This document shows positions 25,672 to 33,814 of a stretch of 64,000 nucleotides of DNA, in pieces. The notes below the pieces were generated by a model, which was not told where the DNA came from, did no database searches, and worked only from the letters and a program-made list of their open reading frames with translations. Numbering within the stretch: position 1 is the first letter of the stretch; each line of letters starts with the position of its first letter. Source of the stretch: Trinickia violacea (GTDB lineage Bacteria > Pseudomonadota > Gammaproteobacteria > Burkholderiales > Burkholderiaceae). Made by a program: the position numbers and the translations under genes. The DNA is taken from assembly GCF_005280735.1 (NCBI RefSeq), contig NZ_CP040077.1:1860001-1924000 (forward strand). The letters run 5' to 3'.

Positions 25672-26316
25672 TTACTGCGCTTGCTGCGGCTTGTTCGAAA
25701 GCGCCAGACGCAACAGATCGGCGACCGTGTTGACGTTGAGCTTTTCCATGATGTTCGCGCGGTGCGCCTCGACGGTCTTGATGCTGATGCCGAGATCGTC
25801 CGCGATCTGCTTGTTCAGGCGGCCGGCGATAATCCGCTCGAGCACCTGGTGCTCGCGCGCGGTCAGCTTGCCGAGCCGCTCGGCGGCGGCGCGCTGCTGC
25901 GCGACGCTGGTGCTTTCGCTGCGGGCCTTGTCGAGCATCCGCTCGACGAGCTTGCGCAGTTCCGCCTCGTCAAACGGTTTTTCGATAAAGTCCATCGCGC
26001 CTTTCTTCATCGTCGAGACGGCCATCGGCACGTCGCCGTGACCCGTCACGAAGATGATCGGCAGGGTGGCGTTTTCCGCGATCAGACGCTCTTGCAGTTC
26101 GAGGCCGCTCATGCCGGACATCCGCACGTCGAGAATCAGGCAGGCGATCTGGCCGGCGTGCTGCGCGGGCTGATAGGCGTCGATGAACTGTTCGGCGCTC
26201 GAAAAGCATTGCACCCGATAGCCGTTCGCCTCCAAGAGCCAGCGCAGCGAATCGCGCACGGCCTCGTCGTCGTCGACGACAAACACAGTTTCCTGAGTGG
26301 TGACTGGGGTACTCAT
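25672..26316 (-). CDS. FixJ/LuxR-type response regulator
   Basis: 214 residues from the ATG at 26316 (MSTPVTTQETVFVVDDDEAV). Receiver domain at 9-125 with Asp63 (LILDVRMSGMSG), conserved Thr in VTGHGDV and Lys in IEKPFDEAEL. The C-terminal LuxR/GerE helix-turn-helix (LTAREHQVLERIIAGRLNKQ then IADDLGISIKTVEAHRANIM) binds DNA. Its start overlaps the sensor kinase stop by four bases (ATGA), so they are coupled partners. The nearest plausible target is the aceE promoter region with its inverted repeats, beyond the kinase gene. Confidence 0.92.
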   Translation of the reverse strand: MSTPVTTQETVFVVDDDEAVRDSLRWLLEANGYRVQCFSSAEQFIDAYQPAQHAGQIACLILDVRMSGMSGLELQERLIAENATLPIIFVTGHGDVPMAVSTMKKGAMDFIEKPFDEAELRKLVERMLDKARSESTSVAQQRAAAERLGKLTAREHQVLERIIAGRLNKQIADDLGISIKTVEAHRANIMEKLNVNTVADLLRLALSNKPQQAQ

Positions 26317-28826
26317 AGCTCTCCCGTAACGGTTTGTGTTCTCGGCGCCTCGGACCCGCCGTTGCTCAGGTCGTGAGGCTCGCCAATGGGCAGACTGCAA
26401 TGGAACGTGGCGCCCGTGATGTGGCCGTCAGCTTCGACGTTGTTGACCACCCACAGACGGCCGCGGTGCGACTCGATAATGGAACGGCAGATGTTCAGCC
26501 CCATGCCCATGCCGTCGGACTTGGTGCTGTAGAACGGTTCGAAGAGGCGCTCGGTGGTGGCTTCGTCGACGCCCGGCCCCTGGTCGATGACGCTGATGCA
26601 AACGAACCCGGCGTCGAGTTTCACGACGACGCGGATCACCGGATCGACCGCATTCGGGCGTGCTTCGTGCATGGCCTCGGCGGCGTTTTTCAGCAGGTTG
26701 ACGAGCACCTGCTCGATCAGCACCGGGTCGACATAGATGACGGGCAGCCGCGAGCGCATTTCGGTGACGATGCGGATCTTGCGCTTGCGGGCCTCGATTT
26801 CGGCGAGACCCACGGCATCGGCGACGATATCGGCGACACGCGTCGCCTGACGCTTCGGCTCGCTGCGCTTCACGAACTCGCGGATGCGCTTGATGATCAT
26901 GCCGGCGCGCACCGCCTGTTGCGCGGTCTTCTCGAGCACCGGCAGCAGATTGTCGGAGTTCGTGCGGCCCGATTTCACCAAGGCGACGGTGCCTGAACAA
27001 TAGTTGTTGATCGCGGCGAGCGGCTGGTTGAGTTCGTGCGCGAGCGACGACGCCATCTCGCCCATCGTCATCAGGCGGCTCGTGAACTGGAGCTTTTCTT
27101 CCTGCTGGCGCGCGAGTTCCTGCGCCTGCTTGCGCGAGGTGATGTCGGTCGCGATCTGCATCTGCGCGAGGTGGCCGTCGACCCACTGAATGTACTGGCG
27201 ACGCACTTCGAACCACTTCTGGATGCCGTGGATGTAGACCTCGCGCGCATCGGCCGTGCTCTCGGTGAGCGCGGCGGCGGGCAGGCCCGCATAGGCGTCG
27301 ACCATGTCGATCGAATCGGACGAGGCTTGCGCGGTGTCGAAGCTGCCGCCCGAGAGTTCGAGATGCCCGTCGGGGCGGATGCCGAACAGATGCCGGTAGT
27401 AGCGGTTCGCGAACAGCAGCTCGGCTTCGTCGGCGGCGAGCACGGAGACGGCCGCGTCGAGGCTTTCGAGCACGGTCGTGAAGCGTTCGTGCGCGGCGGC
27501 GAGTTCTTCGCGCGCGCGTTTCGGCTCGGTGATGTCGGTCATCGACGACATCCAGCCGGTCTGCCGGCCCGAGCTGTCGATGAGCGGAGAGACATAGAGA
27601 CGCGCGTGAAAGAGCGAGCCGTCCTTGCGCCGCACGCGCAGCTCGAAGCCCGACGACGGCGCTTTGCCGCGCAGCGTCATGTCGAGCTGGCGCTGCATTT
27701 CCGGATACGAATCGCGCGGCCAGTACGGGAAGGGCGCGGTCTTGCCGACGAGGTCGCTTTCGTCCCAGCCCGTCATCCGGCAAAACGCCGGGTTCACGTG
27801 GGTGATGCGGCCGTGCATGTCGAGCACGCGCATGCCGATCAGCACCGAGTTCTCCATCGCGCGCCTGAAGAACGCCTCGGCGTACAGCGCCTGCTGCGCC
27901 TCGAAGCGCTGGCGCGTGTGCTTCCAGAGGCTCCACAGGCTCCACAGCACGAAGCACGACAGGCCGGCGACGAGCCAGACGAGCGTGTTGTTCGTGAAGT
28001 TCGTGATCTGCGGGAACGAGTAGACGCGCACCGTCACGCCCTGACCAGGCGGATCGAGCGGCAGGTCGTAGAAGACGTCGCGCGGCAGGCGCGGCCGCGT
28101 CGAGGTGGTGGCGAGCTCGCGGTTGTTCGCGTCGGTGATCGAAATCTTGTACTTCGCAGACAGCTCAGGCGGGATGTCGTGCTTCAGGATGCCTTCGATC
28201 GAAAACACCGCGGCGACCGTGCCGAGAAATTCGCGGTCGCGGTAGACCGGCGTTTGCAGCGTCAGGTAGCCGTTGCCGAGATCGTCGTAGATGAGCGGCG
28301 AATAGACCTGGCGGCGCGTGCTTTTCGCTTGGTTGAACGCCGCTTTCACGGCTTCGTCCATCTGCGCGTCGTTCGGCCGCGCGAGGCGCTGGCCGAGCAT
28401 TGGCAGCGGGTTGTTCGGCCAGCGCGCGACATCCTCGTTCGTGTACCAGTTGAGATAGAGGATTTCGGGATGGCCCTGCATGATGTCGGTGGTCGACACC
28501 AGGAACGAATGGGGGTCGGCGTGGCCTGCGGCGAGATCGCGCGAAAGCGCCTGCAGCTGCTCCTGCGCGCCCGTCATCGATAGGCGGATCTGTTGCTGGG
28601 CCCAGGCGACGTTTCGGTATAGGGTGTCTTCCTGCTGCTGCTGCTCGCGCCGGTTCAGGCTCCAGAGGATCAGGCTCATGACGACCAGGAACACCAGGAT
28701 CGACAGGAGCGGCGTGAGCAAATAGGAATTCGACCACCACGGTCCGTGGTGCCAGCGGGACGGCGAAGCGTCCGCCCGGGAGCGGGACGGCCGCGCCGAG
28801 CGTGTGAAAAGCCGTTCGGTCAACAT
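26313..28826 (-). CDS. Membrane sensor histidine kinase with periplasmic domain and two PAS domains
   Basis: 837 residues from the ATG at 28826. Membrane helix at about 36-57, a periplasmic sensor-like region to about 275, second helix at 278-298, PAS domains at about 315-440 and 445-570, then the phospho-acceptor LAHELNQPLAAINNY (His597) and ATPase domain (NLLKNAAEAM, DQGPGVD, GMGMGLNICRSI). It is of the DctB/FixL kind; the ligand is unknown. Start choice: upstream in-frame ATGs at 28859, 28853 and 28835 lie in or before the -10 box, whereas 28826 is 7 bases after it, giving a leaderless mRNA. It is divergent from aceE. Confidence 0.9.
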   Translation of the reverse strand: MLTERLFTRSARPSRSRADASPSRWHHGPWWSNSYLLTPLLSILVFLVVMSLILWSLNRREQQQQEDTLYRNVAWAQQQIRLSMTGAQEQLQALSRDLAAGHADPHSFLVSTTDIMQGHPEILYLNWYTNEDVARWPNNPLPMLGQRLARPNDAQMDEAVKAAFNQAKSTRRQVYSPLIYDDLGNGYLTLQTPVYRDREFLGTVAAVFSIEGILKHDIPPELSAKYKISITDANNRELATTSTRPRLPRDVFYDLPLDPPGQGVTVRVYSFPQITNFTNNTLVWLVAGLSCFVLWSLWSLWKHTRQRFEAQQALYAEAFFRRAMENSVLIGMRVLDMHGRITHVNPAFCRMTGWDESDLVGKTAPFPYWPRDSYPEMQRQLDMTLRGKAPSSGFELRVRRKDGSLFHARLYVSPLIDSSGRQTGWMSSMTDITEPKRAREELAAAHERFTTVLESLDAAVSVLAADEAELLFANRYYRHLFGIRPDGHLELSGGSFDTAQASSDSIDMVDAYAGLPAAALTESTADAREVYIHGIQKWFEVRRQYIQWVDGHLAQMQIATDITSRKQAQELARQQEEKLQFTSRLMTMGEMASSLAHELNQPLAAINNYCSGTVALVKSGRTNSDNLLPVLEKTAQQAVRAGMIIKRIREFVKRSEPKRQATRVADIVADAVGLAEIEARKRKIRIVTEMRSRLPVIYVDPVLIEQVLVNLLKNAAEAMHEARPNAVDPVIRVVVKLDAGFVCISVIDQGPGVDEATTERLFEPFYSTKSDGMGMGLNICRSIIESHRGRLWVVNNVEADGHITGATFHCSLPIGEPHDLSNGGSEAPRTQTVTGEL

Positions 28827-28833
28827 GGCTGGC

Positions 28834-28839
28834 ATTGTA
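28834..28839 (-). promoter_or_regulatory. -10 box of the sensor kinase gene
   Basis: TACAAT on the minus strand, 7 bases before the ATG at 28826; transcription would begin at the start codon. The -35 region is weak (CAATTG at 17 bases), which may mean that an activator is needed. Confidence 0.5.
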
Positions 28840-28891
28840 GCGCAGCGTGTCATCCGCAATTGGCGTAAAAGGACGGCGAACAGGGGCTAAT

Positions 28892-28999
28892 CTCGATAAT
28901 TCGAGTCGTGTAATGACGATTTCGCCGTTTATCCGAGGTGCACCGCAACAAAATTCCGCATTATGAGAATCGATCTCGTAATTCGAAAATTTTGTTGCG
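28892..28999. promoter_or_regulatory. Nested inverted repeats between sensor kinase and aceE
   Basis: Outer repeat: CGCAACAAAATT at 28944-28955 and its exact complement at 28988-28999. Inner repeat: ATTATGAGA at 28960-28968 and TCTCGTAAT at 28974-28982, one mismatch. A related small palindrome, CTCGA, TAAT, TCGAG, sits at 28892-28905. The outer right arm overlaps the predicted aceE -35. This suggests operators, perhaps for the adjacent two-component regulator. Confidence 0.6.
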
Positions 29000-29024
29000 C
29001 GGGCAGCGTTCGGCTCATTACAAT
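28995..29024 (+). promoter_or_regulatory. Putative promoter of aceE
   Basis: -35 TTGCGC (28995-29000), 18-base spacer, -10 TACAAT (29019-29024); start near 29031, leader about 70 bases ending in an AGGAG ribosome site at 29089-29093. Confidence 0.6.
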
Positions 29025-29099
29025 CGCCGAAAGCTGCCGCGGCCGGTCCCGGCCCGCGTCGTGTGTTCCAAGTGCATTTCTCTAAATCAGGAGACGAGA

Positions 29100-31796
29100 A
29101 TGTCCGCTGTACCCGACGAAGTGATGAAATATGTCGCTGCCGATAAAGACGACGACCCCCAGGAGACGGGCGAATGGCTTGAAGCCCTCGATGGCGTGAT
29201 TTCTGCTGTCGGCCCCGACCGCGCGCACTACCTGATCGAGAAGCAAATCGAATTTGCCCGCGTGCACGGCGAGCACCTGCCTTTCTCCGCCAACACCCCC
29301 TACATCAATACGATCCCGGTCACGAGCCAGCAACGCATTCCCGGCGACCAGGACATCGAACACCGCATTCGCTCGTACACGCGCTGGAACGCCATCGCGA
29401 TGGTCGTGCGTGCAGGCAAGCACACGAACGTCGGCGGCCATATCTCGTCGTTCGCGTCGGCGGCCACGCTTTACGACGTCGGCTTCAACCACTTCTGGAA
29501 CGCGCCCTCCGACAAGCATGGCGGCGACCTCGTGTTCGTCCAGGGTCACTCGTCGCCGGGTGTCTACTCGCGCGCGTTCCTGCTCGGCCGGCTCTCCGAG
29601 AACCAGCTCGACAACTTCCGCCAGGAAGTGGGCGGCGAGGGCATCTCGTCGTATCCGCACCCGTGGCTGATGCCGGACTTCTGGCAGTTCCCGACCGTGT
29701 CGATGGGTCTCGGCCCGATCATGGCGATCTACCAGGCGCGCTTCATGAAGTACCTGCAAGCGCGCGGCATCGCGAAGACCGACGGCCGCAAGGTCTGGGC
29801 GTTCCTCGGCGACGGCGAAACGGATGAACCGGAATCGCTCGGCGCGATCGGCATGGCCGGCCGCGAGCGTCTGGAAAACCTCGTGTTCGTCATCAACTGC
29901 AACCTGCAGCGTCTCGACGGCCCGGTGCGCGGCAACGGCAAGATCATCCAGGAACTCGAATCGGAGTTCCGCGGCGCCGGCTGGAACGTCATCAAGGTGA
30001 TCTGGGGCAGCCGCTGGGATGCGCTCTTCGCGCGCGACAAGACCGGCGCGCTGATGCGCCGGATGATGGAAGTCGTCGACGGCGAATACCAGACGTATAA
30101 ATCGGAGTCGGGCGCGTTCGTTCGCGAGCACTTCTTCAACTCGCCGGAACTGAAGGCGCTCGTCGCCGACTGGTCCGACGACGACATTTGGGACTTGAAC
30201 CGCGGCGGCCACGATCCGCACAAGATCTATGCGGCGTTCAAGGCGGCGACCGAAGCGAAGGGCCAGCCGACCGTGATTCTCGCGAAGACGATCAAGGGCT
30301 ACGGCATGGGCGAGTCCGGCCAGGCCATGAACATCACGCACCAGCAGAAGAAGCTGCCGGTCGAGCAGTTGAAGAAATTCCGCGATCAGTTCCGTCTGCC
30401 GATCTCCGACGAAGCGATCGTCGACGTGCCGTACATCAAGTTCGAAGAAGGCTCGAAGGAACTCGAGTACATGCGTGCACGCCGCCAGGAGCTCGGCGGC
30501 TATCTGCCGGCGCGCCGCCAGAAGGCCGAATCGCTGCCGGTGCCGGCGCTCGAAGCATTCGAGGCTTTGCTGAAGGGCACGGGCGAAGGCCGCGAGATCT
30601 CGACGACGATGGCGTTCGTGCGGATTCTCAACATCCTGTTGAAAGACAAGGCGCTCGGCAAGCGCGTCGTGCCGATCGTGCCGGACGAATCGCGTACGTT
30701 CGGCATGGAAGGTCTGTTCCGTCAGATCGGCATCTGGAATCAGGATGGCCAGAAGTACGTGCCGGAAGATTCCGACCAGCTGATGTTCTACAGGGAATCG
30801 GAAACCGGCCAGATTCTGCAGGAAGGGATCAACGAAGCCGGCGGGATGTGTGACTGGATCGCCGCCGCGACGTCGTACTCGACGCACGGCGAGATCATGA
30901 TCCCGTTCTACATCTTCTACTCGATGTTCGGCTTCCAGCGCATCGGCGACCTCGCATGGGCCGCCGGCGACATGCGCTCGCGCGGCTTCCTGCTGGGCGG
31001 CACCGCGGGCCGCACGACGTTGAACGGCGAAGGTCTGCAGCACGAGGACGGCCACTCGCTCATGTGGGCGGCGTCGGTGCCGAACTGCATCAGCTACGAC
31101 CCGACGTTCGGCTACGAGCTCGCCGTCATCATGCAGGACGGCCTGCGCCGCATGGTGCAGGAGCAAGAGGACGTGTACTACTACGTCACGGTGATGAACG
31201 AGAACTACGAGCACCCGGCGATTCCGCAGGGCGAACACGTGGCGGCCGACATCATCAAGGGCATGTACTCGTTCAAGAAGGCAGACGCGAACTCGAAGGC
31301 GCCGCGCGTGCAACTGATGGGCGCGGGCACGATCTTCAACGAAGTGATCGCTGCCGCCGGCCTGCTCAAGAACGACTGGGGCGTCGATGCCGACCTCTGG
31401 AGCGTGCCGAGCTTCACGGAGCTCGCGCGCGACGGCCAGGACGTGGACCGCTGGAACCTGCTGCATCCGGCCGAGCCGCGCAAGGTGTCGCACGTCGAGA
31501 AGCTGTTGAAGGACGCGAAGGGTCCGGTCATCGCATCGACCGACTACGTGCGCGCACTCGCGGACCAGATCCGCGCCCACGTGCCGCAACGCTTCGTCGT
31601 GCTCGGCACCGACGGCTTCGGCCGCTCGGACACGCGCGAAAAGCTGCGTCACTTCTTCGAGGTCGACCGTTACTGGGTCACGGTCGCTGCACTGAACGCG
31701 CTCGCGGACGAAGGCACGATCGAGCGCAAGCTCGTCGCCGACGCGCTCGCCAAGTACAACCTCGATCCCGCCAAACCCAACCCGATGCACGTCTAA
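29100..31796 (+). CDS. aceE: Pyruvate dehydrogenase E1 component, homodimeric
   Basis: Thiamine-diphosphate-dependent decarboxylation of pyruvate and transfer of the acetyl group to lipoyl-E2. 898 residues, typical of the single-chain E1 (E. coli 887). The TPP motif starts at GDGETDEPES (about 238) and ends at VFVINCNLQ near 268. HISSFASAATLYDVGFNHFW near 115 and HEDGHSLMWAASVPNC near 650 are also family-specific. The ATG at 29100 follows AGGAG by 6 bases; earlier in-frame codons lie in the promoter. It heads the operon aceE-aceF-lpdA. Confidence 0.98.
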   Translation: MSAVPDEVMKYVAADKDDDPQETGEWLEALDGVISAVGPDRAHYLIEKQIEFARVHGEHLPFSANTPYINTIPVTSQQRIPGDQDIEHRIRSYTRWNAIAMVVRAGKHTNVGGHISSFASAATLYDVGFNHFWNAPSDKHGGDLVFVQGHSSPGVYSRAFLLGRLSENQLDNFRQEVGGEGISSYPHPWLMPDFWQFPTVSMGLGPIMAIYQARFMKYLQARGIAKTDGRKVWAFLGDGETDEPESLGAIGMAGRERLENLVFVINCNLQRLDGPVRGNGKIIQELESEFRGAGWNVIKVIWGSRWDALFARDKTGALMRRMMEVVDGEYQTYKSESGAFVREHFFNSPELKALVADWSDDDIWDLNRGGHDPHKIYAAFKAATEAKGQPTVILAKTIKGYGMGESGQAMNITHQQKKLPVEQLKKFRDQFRLPISDEAIVDVPYIKFEEGSKELEYMRARRQELGGYLPARRQKAESLPVPALEAFEALLKGTGEGREISTTMAFVRILNILLKDKALGKRVVPIVPDESRTFGMEGLFRQIGIWNQDGQKYVPEDSDQLMFYRESETGQILQEGINEAGGMCDWIAAATSYSTHGEIMIPFYIFYSMFGFQRIGDLAWAAGDMRSRGFLLGGTAGRTTLNGEGLQHEDGHSLMWAASVPNCISYDPTFGYELAVIMQDGLRRMVQEQEDVYYYVTVMNENYEHPAIPQGEHVAADIIKGMYSFKKADANSKAPRVQLMGAGTIFNEVIAAAGLLKNDWGVDADLWSVPSFTELARDGQDVDRWNLLHPAEPRKVSHVEKLLKDAKGPVIASTDYVRALADQIRAHVPQRFVVLGTDGFGRSDTREKLRHFFEVDRYWVTVAALNALADEGTIERKLVADALAKYNLDPAKPNPMHV

Positions 31797-31878
31797 GGCA
31801 TCGTCCGCGTGATGCCGGCGTGCGCGCTTTCCGTTCGATGAATGGGACGCGCGCACGCGGCCCAGGAGACACTAACAA

Positions 31879-33546
31879 ATGAGTCAAGCGATCGAAGTCA
31901 AAGTCCCGGACATCGGCGATTACAAGGACATCCCTGTGATCGAGGTGCTGGTGAAGGCGGGTGATACCGTCGAGAAAGAGCAATCCCTCGTCACGCTGGA
32001 GTCCGACAAGGCGACGATGGATGTGCCGAGCCCCGCGGCCGGCACGGTCAAGGAAGTGAAGGTGAAGCAGGGCGATCCGGTGTCCGAGGGCACTCTGATC
32101 ATTCTGCTCGAAGGCGGCGCGGCGGCGCCGGCGGCCGAGGCCGCCAAGCCCGCGCAGCCCAACGGCGCGGCTGCGGCTCCCGCTGCTCCAGCGCCCGCTC
32201 CGGCACCGGCGGCTGCGGCAAGCGGCGGCGTGCAGGAAGTGAAGGTTCCGGATATCGGCGACTACAAAGACGTGCCGGTGATCGAAATCGCTGTGAAGGT
32301 CGGCGATCGCGTCGAGAAGGAGCAATCGCTCGTCACGCTCGAATCCGACAAGGCGACGATGGACGTGCCGAGCCCGGCATCGGGTGTCGTCAAAGAGATC
32401 AAGGTCAAGGTGGGCGACGCGGTGTCGGAAGGCACGGTGATCGTGCTGCTGGAAGGCAAGGGTGCGGGTGCCGTCGCGCCTGCGGCTGCTCCGGCTCCGG
32501 CCGCGACGCACGTCGAGCATCCGATGGACGAGCCGCAGCCGGCCGCCGCACCGCAACGCGCCGCAGCGCCCGCTTCGGCGCTCGCGCAAGCGCCGGTGAT
32601 TCCGTCGGGCGTCGGTGGCGAGCGCAAGCCGAGCCATGCGTCGCCTTCGGTGCGAAAGTTTGCGCGCGAGCTGGGCGTCGATGTCGCGCTCGTGCAGGGC
32701 ACCGGTCCGAAGGGCCGCATTACGCAGGAAGACGTCACGGCGTTCGTGAAGGGCGTGATGACCGGCCAGCGCGCACCGGCTGCAGCGGCAGCGCCGGCTG
32801 CGGGCGGCGGCGAGCTGAATCTGCTGCCGTGGCCGAAGATCGACTTCACGAAGTTCGGCCCGATCGATCCGAAGCCGCTCTCGCGCATCAAGAAGATTTC
32901 CGGCGCGAACCTGCATCGCAACTGGGTCATGATCCCGCACGTCACGAACAACGACGAAGCGGACATCACCGAGCTCGAAGCGCTGCGCGTGCAATTGAAC
33001 AAGGAAAACGAGAAGGCGGGCGTGAAGATCACGATGCTCGCGTTCGTCATCAAGGCCGTGGTGTCGGCACTCAAGAAGTTCCCGACCTTCAACGCGAGTC
33101 TCGACGGTGACAACCTCGTCTTCAAGCAGTACTACCACGTCGGCTTCGCAGCCGATACGCCGAACGGTCTCGTCGTGCCGGTGATCCGCGATGCGGACAA
33201 GAAGGGCTTGATCGAAATCGCGAAGGAAATGGCCGAGCTGTCGAAGCTCGCGCGCGAGGGCAAGCTCAAGCCGGATCAGATGCAGGGCGGGTGTTTCTCG
33301 ATTTCGTCGCTGGGCGGGATTGGCGGCACGAACTTTACGCCGATCATCAATGCGCCTGAAGTGGCGATTCTTGGTTTGTCGCGTGGCGCGATGAAGCCGG
33401 TTTGGGACGGGAAGCAGTTCGTGCCGCGTCTCACGCTGCCGTTGTCGCTGTCGTATGACCACCGCGTCATCGATGGTGCCGAAGCTGCGCGCTTCAATGC
33501 GTATCTGGGCGGGCTGCTTGCCGATTTCCGGCGAGTGATTCTTTGA
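31879..33546 (+). CDS. aceF: Dihydrolipoyllysine-residue acetyltransferase (E2 of pyruvate dehydrogenase)
   Basis: 555 residues: two lipoyl domains, each with ESDKATMDVPSP (lipoylated Lys44 and Lys158), joined by Ala/Pro-rich linkers; an E1/E3-binding domain near 255-295 (ASPSVRKFARELGVDVALVQ); and the trimer-forming catalytic domain ending with YDHRVIDGAEAARF, where His and Asp are catalytic. It moves the acetyl group to CoA. It follows aceE by 82 bases with AGGAG before the ATG. The two lipoyl domains are almost copies of each other and of the one in LpdA. Confidence 0.97.
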   Translation: MSQAIEVKVPDIGDYKDIPVIEVLVKAGDTVEKEQSLVTLESDKATMDVPSPAAGTVKEVKVKQGDPVSEGTLIILLEGGAAAPAAEAAKPAQPNGAAAAPAAPAPAPAPAAAASGGVQEVKVPDIGDYKDVPVIEIAVKVGDRVEKEQSLVTLESDKATMDVPSPASGVVKEIKVKVGDAVSEGTVIVLLEGKGAGAVAPAAAPAPAATHVEHPMDEPQPAAAPQRAAAPASALAQAPVIPSGVGGERKPSHASPSVRKFARELGVDVALVQGTGPKGRITQEDVTAFVKGVMTGQRAPAAAAAPAAGGGELNLLPWPKIDFTKFGPIDPKPLSRIKKISGANLHRNWVMIPHVTNNDEADITELEALRVQLNKENEKAGVKITMLAFVIKAVVSALKKFPTFNASLDGDNLVFKQYYHVGFAADTPNGLVVPVIRDADKKGLIEIAKEMAELSKLAREGKLKPDQMQGGCFSISSLGGIGGTNFTPIINAPEVAILGLSRGAMKPVWDGKQFVPRLTLPLSLSYDHRVIDGAEAARFNAYLGGLLADFRRVIL

Positions 33547-33651
33547 TTTAGTGTCGTCGCGGGGCGTGGTTCGAATATGTTGGTGATCCACGTCCCTCGT
33601 AGAACTTGACTCCACGTTAGTCTGCAAGCGTTGCCCCTGTGCGGGGCGGCA

Positions 33652-33684
33652 CTTACTTTTCTTTGTCTTCCAAAGAAAAGTAAG
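33652..33684. repeat. Long perfect hairpin repeat inside the pdh operon
   Basis: Arm CTTACTTTTCTTTG at 33652-33665, loop TCTTC, exact return arm at 33671-33684, followed by CAAAAGAAAG. From memory this AT-rich hairpin type is scattered through Burkholderia genomes. Here it sits between aceF and lpdA and could lower read-through or protect the upstream mRNA 3' end. Confidence 0.75.
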
Positions 33685-33814
33685 CAAAAGAAAGGCGCGT
33701 CCTTGGGCGGACGGCAAAGGATGTTTTGCCCAGGTTTTCGCCAGCTTTTCGGTCCTCGGGTCAATGTATCTACGGCGCTTCAATCAACACGGTCAATAAG
33801 AGAAGGGGACACTA

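Noticed and set aside
29082..31856. 924-codon open frame opposite aceE
   Set aside because: Same effect of GC-rich third codon positions; aceE has the true motifs.
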